Source of the DNA: Haematobia irritans
Lineage: Eukaryota > Arthropoda > Insecta > Diptera > Muscidae
DNA: 64,000 nucleotides
Reading direction: 5' to 3'
Assembly: GCF_050003625.1 (NCBI RefSeq)
Contig: NC_134397.1
Span: 195,879,063-195,943,062, forward strand
Position 1 is the stretch's first letter. The number at the start of each line of letters is the position of its first letter. Below the pieces are notes generated by a model. The model ran no database searches. It had not been told where the DNA came from and saw only the letters and a list, made by a program, of their open reading frames with translations. Positions 1-12,324 of the stretch are shown here, piece after piece. The position numbers were made by a program, and so were the translations under genes.

Positions 1-415
1 CAAAATTTTTTAGAACAATAAAACTTGACAAACATTTTTATAGCAATAAAATTTTGACAAAATTTTCTATAGAAATAAAATTTTGACAAAATTTTTTATA
101 GCAATAAAATTTTGACAAAATTTTCTATATACCAATAAAATTTTGACAAAATTTTTTATAGCAATAAAATTTGCATAAATTTTTCTACAGAAATACAATT
201 TTTTTTCTATGGGAATACAATTTTGACAACATTGTCTATAACAATAAAATGTTGACACACATTTCTATAGAAAGAAAATTTTGACAAAATTTTCTATACA
301 AGTAAAAAATTTTTTAAAGATTTTTCTAAAGAAATAAAATTTTGCCAAACAATTTTCTATAGCAATCGAATTTTGACAAAATTTTATATACCAATAAAAT
401 TTTGACAACATTGTC
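1..415 (+). repeat. 29-bp AT satellite, orientation A
   Basis: Tandem copies of a 29-bp unit built from TTTTGACAAAA followed by TTTTCTATAGAAATAAAA. Many units here carry the variants CTATAGCAATAAAA or CTATACCAATAAAA. Units are diverged, with small indels. The array continues off the left edge and is broken on the right by an AATTGA-rich insertion. The minus-strand open frames with FYFYRKFCQNF-type peptides are only the satellite read in three phases. Confidence 0.9.
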
Positions 416-977
416 TTTTTTTTTGATTCAATCACTAAATTAATTGATCCAATTAATTTTTTAATTGAAATGTCTTCAATCACGAAAATGATAGTATCAA
501 TCACAGTTTTAATTGGGCATAGAAAAAATTCTTGATCAAAAAATTAATTGATTTCATTGCCAAATTTCAATTAATTTTGTAATTGATTCAATTAAAAATT
601 TAATTGATGTTGATTGCAAAACTCAATTAATTTATTAATTAAAAAAAGGTAACTATTTTCAATTACATTCTGAATTGGCTTAGAATTTTTATTTGGATTA
701 ACAATTGATTGTTTGAAAAAAATTGTAATTAAAAATTTAAAAAAAAATGTTCATCATCATCATAAACTGACTTAGTCTTCCGAATTTGATTAAAAGTTTT
801 TTGTATCAATTAACTTTTTAATTAAAAATTTTAAAATTTTCAATCATTGAATTAATTAACTTAATGTTTCTATATTGATTAAAAAGTTAATTGTACCAAT
901 TAATTTATTAACTGAAAAAAATTTAAACTTCAATTAACTTTTTAATTGGAAATATTTTGGTGTTATTTTTTTCTGTG
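416..977. mobile_element. AATTGA-rich TA-target element, left end truncated
   Basis: Dense degenerate motifs of the type TTAATTGAATCAATTAA, ending on the right in TTTTTTTCTGTG followed by TA (978-979), where the 29-bp satellite resumes. The same sequence class forms the arms of the element at 23468-25831, whose ends are CACACAAAAAAA...TTTTTTGTGTG flanked by TA. The left terminus is missing a few bases relative to that copy. No coding capacity is seen. Class inferred as a TA-target MITE. Confidence 0.6.
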
Positions 978-980
978 TAG

Positions 981-1594
981 CAATAAAATTTTGGAAAATT
1001 GTCTACACCAATAAAAATTATTCTATAGAAATAACGTTATGACAAAATTTTCTAGAGCAATACAATTTTGACAAAATTTTTCATAACAATAAAATTTTGA
1101 CAAAATTTTCTATAGAAATTAAATTTTGACTAAATTTTCTATAGCAATAAAATTTTGACATAATTTTCTATAGCAATTACATTTTGACAAAATTTTATAT
1201 AGCAATTAAATTTTGACAAAATTTTCTATAGAAATTAAATTTTGACATAATTTTCTATAGCAATAAAATTTTGACAAAATTTTTTATAGCAATAAAATTT
1301 TGACAAAATTTTATATAGTAATCAAATTTTGACAACATTGTCTATAGCAATAAAATTTTGACAACATTGTCTATAGCAATAAAATTGTGATACAAATTTC
1401 TATAGAAATAAAATTTTGACAGAATTTTCTATAACAATAAAATTTTGACAAAATTGTCTATAGCAATAAAATTTAGACAAAATTTTCTATACAAATAAAA
1501 ATTTTTTAAAGATACTTTTCTATAGCAATAAACGTTTGGCAAAATTTTCGATAGGAATAAAATTTTGACAAAATTTTCTATAGAAATAAAATAT
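981..1594 (+). repeat. 29-bp AT satellite, orientation A
   Basis: Continuation of the left array after the AATTGA-rich insertion. About 20 units; the CTATAGCAATAAAA and CTATAGAAATTAAA variants are common. It ends abruptly at 1594 where a fragment of the CAGGGCTGTGGAGTCG element begins. Confidence 0.9.
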
Positions 1595-1619
1595 TCAGAT
1601 TCCGACTCCACAGCCCTTG
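1595..1619. mobile_element. terminal fragment of the GACTCCG-rich hAT-like family
   Basis: A short stretch ending CGACTCCACAGCCCTTG. It matches the right terminus of the complete element at 54925-57263, including the preceding ATATTCAGA. Only this end is present, joined directly to satellite on its left. Confidence 0.55.
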
Positions 1620-1749
1620 TTTTAACCATGCTGTTTGTTTGCACTTTAATATTATTCAACTGATTTACGTAAAATTTTAGCAAAACAAGGAGGGTATATT
1701 GTACGATTAAATATGATAACCTCTTTGACATGGCACACTTTCTTCTTGG

Positions 1750-2500
1750 AAGCCACCGGAGTGCAATGGTTAGCATGTTCATTAGATAGGGTCGCGAAAA
1801 AAAGTTGATGCGGTACATGTGTAATTTCGTAGATGTGAATAACGATGTGCATGTGGTTTCGATCGGACATCATGACAACACAACAAAAACTATTTTGTGG
1901 TGTGTAGGGTGACCTATAGACTTTTTAAAATCTCTGTAACTTTTTTGTTTATGAATATAAGTAAATACTTCAAAAGCAAAAGTTTCATATTTTGTTAAGA
2001 TCTTTATAATGGTTGTAAGAAATGGGCATCATAGGGGTATACGAAGCGAAATAAAAAAATTAAAAATCAAATTTGACGTCGGAGTCAAAAATGACCAATG
2101 CACGAAATATAGCCCCTGATCAACCACGAACAACGATATGCGTTTCTTTTCAATCGGACTTCAAATGACGACACAGCACAATAAATTGTATTTCGGGGGG
2201 TCGTAGGGTGCACGGAAATAAAAAAAGTTTTGGTGTTCTGAAATTGTCTTCGAATATGCTACAAAACTTGGGGGTGACCGCATCAACTTTTTTTTTCCTT
2301 TAGGCCGTGACCCTATCCAATGTTCATCCCACAGCGATGGATTATCCCCCTCTCAGTAATGCTGGTGACATTTCTGAGTGTATCAAGGCTTCTCTAAGTG
2401 GTTTCACCATAATGTAAAACACCGTTCGAACCCGTTTAGAAAAAGAAAATCTCTTGTCAATAAGCATAACATAGAACTGAGCTAACCCTTTTCGCTTAAA
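1750..2500 (+). mobile_element. tRNA-derived SINE copy, deleted and split by a hAT insertion
   Basis: The left part (1750-1782) carries the A-box-like GTGCAATGGTTAGCATG. The right part (from 2328) resumes with the SINE body: GGATTATCC, CAGTAATGCTGGTGACAT and TTCTCTAAGTGGTTTCAC. Compared with the complete copy at 41964-42310, about 60 bp including the B box is deleted. A 537-bp element then interrupts it. The body is diverged and its 3' tail is unclear, so this is an old copy. Confidence 0.75.
1783..2319. mobile_element. hAT-like non-autonomous element in the SINE
   Basis: Termini are TAGATAGGGTCGCG on the left and, read inward from the right, TGGATAGGGTCACG; AAAAAAAGTTGATGCGGT follows in both. 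Flanks carry an exact 8-bp duplication ATGTTCAT at 1775-1782 and 2320-2327. An 8-bp duplication with short inverted ends is the hAT signature. The interior (537 bp total) holds two diverged copies of a block containing TCGGAC.TCA..TGACRACACA and no transposase. The target is a SINE, so this insertion is younger than the SINE. Confidence 0.8.
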
Positions 2501-4012
2501 TCAATGTGAATGGCAAATGGAGGGTATCGGATGCGAAAAAGGGCTTCTCATTTTTTCTATATTTTTGGGTGGAAGACCTATAATCTGGCCATATTTTCTA
2601 TATGAAATAGCAGGACCAAAGCATTTAAAAATTTCCGGAAACTTTGAGTCTGTTGTCTTACCCAACATTAAAACAATCTATTTAATTTGATACAGTCGTT
2701 TCTTTTTAAATGCACTCCTTTAGTAATGGAAATATATCACAGCTTCATATAAAATGCCACAATACCAAACCAAGACTCGTCTAAATTATGTAGAAAATTT
2801 AAAACTTCAGAGAATACGGAAGGAAGAACAGTTAAGAAACGCCAAAAACCGGTAGAAACATTTTAGTAAATTTAACAAAGTTTTGTTTAAAGTCTTATGA
2901 GGAAATAAAGCGGCAACAACGTTACATGGATACATTTCATTTCATTTCATTTGGAGAATTTTAAATAACTTCCATAAAATGCCATTGAAAATGTGCCTCG
3001 AGTATAAAGACAATAGAATAGGGACGCTGAACTGGTGGTTGTGGTAGTGAAAATTTCCAAGTGGAAAAGCGACCAAACTGTATATGTAACCACAAAAACA
3101 TTCACACTTAACAAAAAAGTTTAGCGCTATCCTAAAATGCAAGCTGTATAGCTGAAGGCAACGCGGTGGATGAGGAATAATGGCATCTCTGAGATGTTTC
3201 ACCGCCATGAACAAAATCGCAGAAACTAACGAATGCAAATTTTATACAAACGAAAAGTTTGATACTCTTGTTCACAGAAACTCATGAAAATGAAAAACTT
3301 TGTGGCAACTTTTAAGTGATGAACTTAGTAGCAGTAGAGTGTGTGTTCAAGCCCAGTAAAGCAATTCGACTAACACCAGGGGTATTATTGAATTTATTAG
3401 GAGAAATATTTGCTTATTTCTTTTTTTTTGTTTCTTGCTTTCTCTAACGCGAAGAATATCTTCGGTTTAGTTAAACAAATTTTCAGTAGCAGTGAACTTT
3501 TGAATTTTATTATTTTTGGAATTATGAATGGTAATGTTTGGGGGAGATAGTGTGGTCCCTAGAATTATTAAATAGGGAATAAAGAGGAGAAATGATTTTG
3601 AAATTCTTCATTTCTCATATGTATAATGCTAGGGACAAAGGTCAATGAGGGCTTTTCGATTATAAAGAGTTTTCCACAATACATCGTATTATTTTGGTAT
3701 TCAAGGAAATATTTCATTTTTATACTCATCATAGCATAATGGTTCCAACTTGCTTGCCAACTCGTTCTGACACACACAATCTGCAAAACTTCGTTTTACA
3801 TTAGGTACATTGGTCCGCAAAGAAATATGTCAAATTTGGTATATATCGGTAAGTTTTTGGTATAGCCCCCATATACAAAGGTCTTCCAATCTACCTTGTT
3901 GAGGGAATAGAAGTTGCACATATCATTCAAATTGCCCGAAACCAGAAGTAAAAATTCACGATTTAAAGTTTCCTGTTTATTCAATAATGGCGGGAAACAT
4001 CTACGGAATTTA
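2501..4012. other. mostly unassigned sequence, no gene recognised
   Basis: AT-rich non-satellite DNA. It contains a small ATTTC run near 2937-2952. A short piece near 3855-3885 (TTTGGTATAGCCCCCATAT) matches the core of the Helentron 153-bp repeat. Open frames at 2942-3238 and 3568-3786 (minus) have no recognisable domain and are probably chance. No splice-bounded exon could be argued. Confidence 0.5.
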
Positions 4013-7000
4013 GAAAATTTTCTATAGAAATAATTTTTTGATAAAATTATATATAGAAATAAAATGTTGACAAAAATTTCTAAAGAAATAAAATTTCGAT
4101 AAAATGTTCTATAGAAATAAAGTTTTGACAAAATTTTCTACAGAAATAAAATTTGGAGAAAATTTTCTACAGAAATAAAATTTTTCTATAGAAATAAAAT
4201 TTTGACAAAAATTTCTAAAGACATAAAATTTCCACAAAATGTTCTATAGAAATAAAATTTTGACAAAATTTCTATAAAAATAAATTTTGGGCAAATTTTT
4301 CTATTGAAATAAACTTTGAACAAATTTTTCTATAGAAAGAAACTTTAGACAAAATTTTCTATAGAAATCAAATGTAGGCAAAATTTTCTAAGAAATAAAA
4401 TTTTCACAAAATCTTCGATAGAAATAAAATTTTGGCAAAATTTTGTATAGAAATAGAAACTTGACAAAATTTTCTATGGAAATAAAATTTTAACAACATT
4501 TTATATAGAAATAAAATTTTGACAAAATTTTATATAGAAATAAAATTTCGGCAAAATTTTCTATAGAAATAAAGTTTTGACAAAATTTTCTATAGAAATA
4601 AAATTTTGACAAAATTTTCTATAGACATAAAAGTTTTTGAAAATTTTCTTCCGAAAAAAATTAAATTTTGAGAACATTTTTTGTAGAAATAAAATTTTCG
4701 ATTGGAATCAAAGTTAGACAAAATGTTCAATAGAAATAAAATTTTCACATAATTTTCTATTAAAATAAAGTTTTGACAAAATTTTCTATAGAAATACAAT
4801 TTTGAGAAAATTTTCTAAGAAATAAAATTTCGACAAAATTTTCTATAGAAATAAAATGTTGACAAAATTTTCTACAGAAATAAAATTTGGAGAAAATTTT
4901 CTACAGAATAACATTTTTCTATAGAAATAAAATTTTGACAAAATTTTGTATAGAAATAAAAGTTTTACAAAAAATTTTCTACAGAAGTTTAATATTGATA
5001 AAAAATTTTTCAATATACATAACATTTTGATAAAATATTCTGTAGAAATAAAATTTAGACAAAAATTTCTGTAGAAATAAAATTTTGAGAAAATTTTCTA
5101 TAAAAATAAATTTTGGGCAAATTTTTCTATTGAAATAAACTTTGAACAAATTTTTCTATAGAAAGAAACTTTAGACAAAATTTTCTATAGAAATCAAATG
5201 TAGGCAAAATTTTCTAAGAAATAAAATTTTCACAAAATCTTCGATAGAAATAAAATTTTGGCAAAATTTTGTATAGAAATAGAAATTTGACAAAATTTTC
5301 TATGGAAATAAAATTTTAACAACATTTTATATAGAAATAAAATTTTGACAAAATTTTATATAGAAATAAAATTTCGGCAAAATTTTCTATAGAAATAAAG
5401 TTTTGACAAAATTTTCTATAGAAATAAAATTTTGACAAAATTTTCTATAGACATAAAAGTTTTTGAAAATTTTCTTCCGAAAAAAATTAAATTTTGAGAA
5501 CATTTTTTGTAGAAATAAAATTTTCGATTGGAATCAAAGTTAGACAAAATGTTCAATAGAAATAAAATTTTCACATAATTTTCTATTAAAATAAAGTTTT
5601 GACAAAATTTTCTATAGAAATACAATTTTGAGAAAATTTTCTAAGAAATAAAATTTCGACAAAATTTTCTATAGAAATAAAATGTTGACAAAATTTTCTA
5701 CAGAAATAAAATTTGGAGAAAATTTTCTACAGAATAACATTTTTCTATAGAAATAAAATTTTCTATTGAAATAAAATTTTGACAAAATTTTCTGTAGAAA
5801 TAAAATTTTGAGAAAATTTTCTATAAAAATAAATTTTGGGCAAATTTTACTATCGAAAGAAACTTTAGACCAAATTTTCTATAGAAATCAAATTTAGGCA
5901 AAATGTTCTAAGAAATAAAATTTTCACAAAATCTTCGATTGAAATAAAAATTTGGCAAAATTTTGTATAGAAATAGAAATTTGACAAAATTTTCTATGGA
6001 AATAAAATTTTAACAACATTTTATATAGAATAAAATTTTGACAAAATTTTATATAGAAATAAAATTTTCGGCAAAATTTTCTATAGAAATAAAGTTTTGA
6101 CAAAATTTTCTATAGAAATAAAATATTGACAAAATTTTCTACAGAAACAAAATTTGGAGAAAATTTTCTAAAGAAATAAAATTTTTTATATAGAAATAAA
6201 ATTTTGACAAAATTTTCTATAGAAACAATTTTTTGACAAAATTATATATGGAAACAAAAATTTTGACAAAAATTTCTAACGAAATAAAATTTCCACAAAA
6301 TGTTCTATAGAAATAATATTTAGACAAAATTTTGTTTAGAAATTTAATTTTTACAAAAAATTTTCTACAGAAGTTAAATATTGATAAAAATTTTCAATAG
6401 AAATAAAATTTTGATAATATTTTCTGTAGAAAATTATATAAGGAAATAAAATTTTGACAAAAATGTCTAAAGAAATAAAATTTCCACAAAATGTTCTACA
6501 GAAATAAAATTTAGACAAAATTTTGTATAGAAATAAAATTTTTACAAAAACTTTTCTACAGTAGTTAAATATTGATAAAAATTTTCAAAAAAAAATTTTT
6601 CTATAGAAATAAACTTTGGATAAAATTTTCTGTAGAAATCAAATTTCGGCAAAATTTTCTATAAAAATAAAATGTTGACAAAATTTTCTACAAAAATAAA
6701 TTTTGGGCAAATTTTTTATCGAAATAAACTTTGAACAAATATTTCTATAAAAAGAAACTTTAGACAAAATTTTCTATAGAAATCAAATTTATGCAAGCTT
6801 TTCTATAGAAATAAAATTTTCACAAAATTTTCTATAGAAATTAAATTTTGAGAAAATGTTCTAAGAAATAAAATTTTCACAAAATCTTCGATAGAAATAA
6901 AATTTTGGCAAAATTTTTTATAAAAATAAAATGTTGAGAACATTTTCTAAGAAGTAAAATTTTCGATAGAAATAAAATTTTGACAAAATGTCCTATAGAA

Positions 7001-7888
7001 ATTTGACAAAATTTTCTATGGAAATATAATTTTGAAAAAATTTTATATAGAAATAAAATTTTGACAAAAATTTCTATTAAAATAAACTTTGGGCAAATTT
7101 TTCAATAGAAATAAACTTTACGCAAAATTTTCTATAGAAATCAAATTTCGCCAAAATTTTCTATAGAAATAAAATTTTGACAAAATTTTCTATAGAAATA
7201 AAATGGTTTGAAAATATTTCTTTAGAAATAAAATTTTGATAAAATTTTCTATAGAAATAAACTTTGGGTAAATTGTTCTATAGAAAAAAACTTTGGACAA
7301 TTTTTTCTATAGAAATAAACTTTGGGCAAAATTTTCTATAGAAATCAAATTTCGCCAAAGTTTTTTATAGAAATAAAATTTTGACAAAATTTTCTATAGA
7401 AATAAAATTTTGACAAAATTTTCTATAGAAATAAATTTTTTTGAAAATTTTCTACCGAAAAAAATCATATTTTGAGAAAATTTTCTGTAGAAATAAAATT
7501 TTGACAAAATTTTCTATTGAAATAAATTTTGGGTAAATTTTTCTATAGAAATAAACTTTGGACAATTTTTTCTATAGAAATAAACTTTGGATACAATTTT
7601 CTATTGAAATCAAATTTAGGCAGAATTTTCTATAGAAATAAAATTTTCACAAAATTTTCGATAGAAATAAAGTTTTGACAAAATTTTCTATAAAAATAAA
7701 ATGTTGAGAACATTTTCTAAGAAGTAAAATTTTCGATAGAAATAAAATTTTGACAAAATGTTCTATAGAAATTTGACAAAATTTTCAATGGAAATAAAAT
7801 TTTTACAAAATTTTCTATAAAAATTAAATTTTGACAAAATTTTCTATATCAATAAATATTTGAAAATTTTTGCAAAAATTTTCTATGT
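4013..7888 (+). repeat. 29-bp AT satellite, long degenerate array (GAAATA subtype)
   Basis: About 3.9 kb of the 29-bp unit in orientation A, dominated by CTATAGAAATAAAA. Units are strongly diverged (TTTGGGCAAATTTTTC, TTTAGACAAAA and TTTTCACAAAA versions). A block of about 660 bp near 4270-4932 recurs almost unchanged at 5096-5758, 826 bp later. A third, more diverged partial copy follows at about 5817-6130. The array stops at TTCTATGTACACCG, an edge of the TACAC-type seen at MITE ends elsewhere. Confidence 0.9.
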
Positions 7889-9196
7889 ACACCGAAAGAA
7901 ATATTGGAAAGGATTAAGAAAATGTTTTCTATTTTGAAATATTTGTTATAATTTGGATTTTTTAACATTTTATTTGTTTGTACATGAATAGTTTTATTAA
8001 TATATCGCAAAGAGAGAATGAAAATTCGATAATTTAAATCTATATTTATTTTAATTTTAATGATTCTAAATTAAACGCTAGTCCCTTAAAGAAGCAACAA
8101 CTTTGAATTAGAAGGGAAGGTCAAAATCTTTGAATTCAAGTAATTTTTTGAGTATACGTGTAACGAATAGGCATATTTATTGACCTATACTCGTAGTACT
8201 TGATTTGTTATGCTAATATGGAGAAAATTAAAATGCATTCCAAACTGGTGAGAAGAACGCTGTTTTGGCAGGCTTTAAAAGTAAATCTTCAATAATTGAG
8301 ATCGAGCTTCAGACTAACCTATCGAATGGCAATATACTGAAGTGGAGTATTTGGAATAAATGAAAATGCTATGCCGGACATTTGGGATTCTTGGATCCTA
8401 GTTTTGTTTAAGTTTCAAATATCAGGCTGGTATGCCTTACTTCTTTATAAAATGCCAAGTTTTTCTTAACTTCAAAGCAATCTCATCCAAAATGTTGTTG
8501 TTCATTGTTATTCATACCTGCAGTCATGGATGGGATGCATCTGTTTATGAAAAAACATATAAATCAGTGGTAACGAAAGTTACACACAACTTCTGTATAT
8601 TCTGGGGTAAAAAAGATTTAGAATGTTCTTCTTTGCAACAAAATAAATCCTTCATCAAGTCATCCTTCCCACCATTTCAATGACTGTGTAATAAAGTTTG
8701 CATTTCTGCAATTGCTTGTGCAAACACTCCACTGGGGATTGGGGGTGTAATCTTCTGAGCTTGGTACTTCCAAGGAGTCAAAATATTACCTTGGGTAAGC
8801 AAAACCTGGCAAATTTAGGGGCCACAGCCAAACTGTGTAACACAAAAAATCTGGAAAATTTATGTATTTCTCAGATTTACAAAAAAACTAAGAAAACTTC
8901 CATTATTTATGCCAAAAGATGCACATGTCTCAAACACCCTTGTTGTGTGAATTACATATTTGTTCTCAAGTGGAATTTGTTTTTACTTAGGGTTTTTGCA
9001 TATTTTTGGGGTCTAGAGAATTTATTGGTGTTAACGAATGTTATAAAAGGGTGGTCTGATAAGTAAATAGCATCGGTGATTAAGGCAAGAGTATGACAAG
9101 AGCAATTTTCAATCGTTTACGACGTTTTGTTTTGGAAAACCCAATTTTGAAATTTCAGCCAAATAGGCATCTTAAAAAACGAAGAGGGTCATGTTC
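7889..9196. other. non-satellite island between two 29-bp arrays
   Basis: Unassigned sequence flanked on both sides by the same satellite. The plus-strand open frames at 8432-8683 (83 codons) and 8698-9066 (122 codons, cysteine-rich but low complexity) match no family I recognise. They lack convincing start context or splice sites. I see no terminal inverted repeats that would make the island a single mobile element. Confidence 0.4.
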
Positions 9197-12100
9197 GAAT
9201 TTGACAAAATTTTCTATAGAGATAAAATGTTGAAAAAATTTTCTTCAGAAATAAAATTTTGACAAAATTTTCTATAGGGATAAAATTTTGACAAAATTTT
9301 CTACAGAGGTAAAATTTTGACAAAATTTTGTATAGAGATAAAATTTTGACAAAATTTTCTATAGAGATAAAATTTTTACAAAATTTTCTATAGAAATAAA
9401 ATTTTGACAAAATTTTCTATAGATATAAAATTTTGACAAAATTTTCTATAGAGATACAATTTTGACAAAATTTTCTATAGATATAAAATTTTGACAAACT
9501 TTTCTATAGAGATAAAATTTTGACAAAATTTTCTATAGAGATAAAATTTTGACAACATTTTCTACAGAAATAAAATTTTGACAAAATTTTCTATAGAGAT
9601 AAAATTTTGACAACATTTTCTACAGAGGTAAAATTTTGACAAAATTTTGTATAGAGATAAAATTTTGACAAAATTTTCTATAGAGATAAAATTTTGACAA
9701 AATTTTCTATAGAGATAAAATTTTGACAAAATTTTCTATAGAGATAAACTTTTGACAAAATTTTCTATAGATATAACATTTTGACAAAATTTTCTATAGA
9801 GATACAATTTTGACAAAATTTTCTATAGAGGTAAAATGTTGACAAAATTTTCTACAGAGGTAAAATTTTGACAAAATTTTCTATAGAGGTAAAATTTTGA
9901 CAAAATTTTCTACAGAGGTAAAATTTTGACAAAATTTTGTATAGAGATAAAATTTTGACAAAATTTTGTATAGAGATAAAATTTTGACAAAATTTTCAAT
10001 AGAGATAAAATTTTGACAAAATTTTCTATAGAGATAAAATTTTGACAAAATTTTCTATAGAGATAAAATTTTGACAAAATTTTCTATGGAGATAAAATTT
10101 TGACAACATTTTCTATAGAAATAAAATTTTGACAACATTTTCTATAGAAATAAAATTTTGACAAAATTTTCTACAGAGGTAAAATGTTGACAAAATTTTC
10201 TACAGAGGTAAAATTTTGACAAAATTTTCTATAGAGGTAAAATTTTGACAAAATTTTCTATAGAGATAAAATTTTGACAAAATTTTCTATAGAGATAAAA
10301 TTTTGACAAAATTTTCTATAGAGATAAAATTTTGACAAAATTTTCTATAGAGATAAAATTTTGACAAAATTTTCTATAGAGATAAAATTTTGACAAAATT
10401 TTCTATGGAGATAAAATTTTGACAAAATTTTCTATGGAGATAAAATTTTGACAAAATTTTCTATAGATATAAAATTTTGACAAACTTTTCTATAGAGATA
10501 AAATTTTGATAAAATTTTCTACAGAGATAAAATTTTGATAAAATTTTCTATAGAAATAAAATGTTGACAAAATTTTATATAGAAATAACATTTTGACAAA
10601 ATTTTCCATAGACATAACATTTTGACAAAATTTTCTGTAGACATAAAATTTTGACAAAATTTTCTATAGAAATAAAATTTTGACAATATTTTCTATAGAG
10701 ATAAAATTTTGACAAAATTTTCAATAGAGATAAAATTTTGACAAAATTTTCTATAGAGATAAAATTTTGACAAAATTTTCTATAGAGATAAAATTTTGAC
10801 AAAATTTTCTATAGAGATAAAATTTTGACAAAATTTTCTATAGAGATAAAATTTTGACAAAATTTTCTATGGAGATAAAATTTTGACAAAATTTTCTATG
10901 GAGATAAAATTTTGACAAAATTTTCTATGGAGATAAAATTTTGACAAGATTTTCTATAGAGATACAATTTTTACAAAATGTTTTATAGAGATAAAATTTT
11001 GACAAAATTTTCTATAGAGGTAAAATTTTGACAAAATTTTCTATAGAGGTAAAATTTTGACAAAATTTTCTATAGAGGTAACATTTTGAGAAAAATTTTC
11101 TATAGAGATACAATTTTGACAAAATTTTCTATAGAGATAAAATTTTGACAAAATTTTCTATAGAGATAAAATATTGAAAAAATTTTCTATGGAGATAAAA
11201 TTTTGACAAAATTTTCTATGGAGATAAAATTTTGACAAAATTTTCTATGGAGATAAAATTTTGACAAATTCTTCTATAGAGATAAAATTTTGACAAAATT
11301 TTCTATACAGATAAAATTTTGACAAAATTTTCTATAGAGATAAAATTTTGACAAAATTTTCTATAGAGTAAAAATTTTGACAAAATTTTCTATAGAGTAA
11401 AAATTTTGACAAAATTTTCTATAGAAATAAAATTTTGACAAAATTTTCTATAGAGATAAAATTTTGACAAAATTTTCTATAGAGGTAAAATTTTAACAAA
11501 ATTTTCTATAGAGGTAAAATTTTGACAAAAATTTTCTATAGAGATAAAATTTTGACAAAATTTTCTATAGAGATAAAATTTTGACAAAATTTTCTATAGA
11601 GATAAAATTTTGACAAAATTTTCTATAGAGATAAAATTTTGACAAAATTTTCTATGGAGATAAAATTTTGACAAGATTTTCTATAGAAATAACATTTTGA
11701 CAAAATTTTCTATAGATATAAAATTTTGACAAAATTTTCTATAGATATAAAATTTTGATAAAATTTTCTACAGAGATAAAATTTTGAGAAAAATTTTCTA
11801 TAGAGGTAACATTTTGAGAAAAATTTTCTATAGAGATACAATTTTGACAAAATTTTCTATAGAGATAAAATTTTGACAAAATTTTCTATAGAGATAAAAT
11901 ATTGAAAAAATTTTCTATGGAGATAAAATTTTGACAAAATTTTCTATGGAGATAAAATTTTGACAAAATTTTCTATGGAGATAAAATTTTGACAAATTCT
12001 TCTATAGAGATAACATTTTTACATAATTTTCTATAGAAATAAAATTTTGACAAAATTTTCTATAGAGATAAAATTTTGACAAAATTTTCTATAGAGATAA

Positions 12101-12324
12101 AATTTTGACAAATTTTTCTATAAAGAAAAAATTTTGACAAAATTTTCTATAGAGATTAAATTTAGACAAAATTTTCTAATTGTGACAAAATTTTCTACAG
12201 TGATAAAATTTTGACAAAAATTTCTATAGAGATAAAATTTTGCCAAATTTTCTATAGAGAAAAAAATTTTGACAAAAATTTCTATAGGGATACAATACCG
12301 ACAATATTTTGTATAGAGATAACT
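9197..12324 (+). repeat. 29-bp AT satellite, homogeneous array (GAGATA subtype)
   Basis: About 107 units in orientation A, most reading CTATAGAGATAAAATTTTGACAA..., with CTACAGAGGTAAAA and CTATGGAGATAAAA sub-variants. Unit length is held at 29 bp with few indels, much more regular than the array at 4013-7888. A block of about 220 bp around 11060-11283 recurs at 11788-12011, offset about 728 bp. The homogeneity implies recent amplification or active homogenisation. Confidence 0.93.

Noticed and set aside
4590..5625. Lysine/phenylalanine-rich frames such as FYFYRKFCQNF in all satellite arrays
   Set aside because: They are direct translations of the 29-bp AT satellite and occur wherever the array lies, in both orientations.
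8698..9066. A 122-codon plus-strand frame in the 7.9-9.2 kb island
   Set aside because: No recognisable domain, low-complexity composition, and no promoter or splice evidence. It cannot be supported as a gene.
9197..12324. CRISPR-like regular repeats
   Set aside because: Head-to-tail satellite with no spacers, in clearly eukaryotic DNA; no cas genes.
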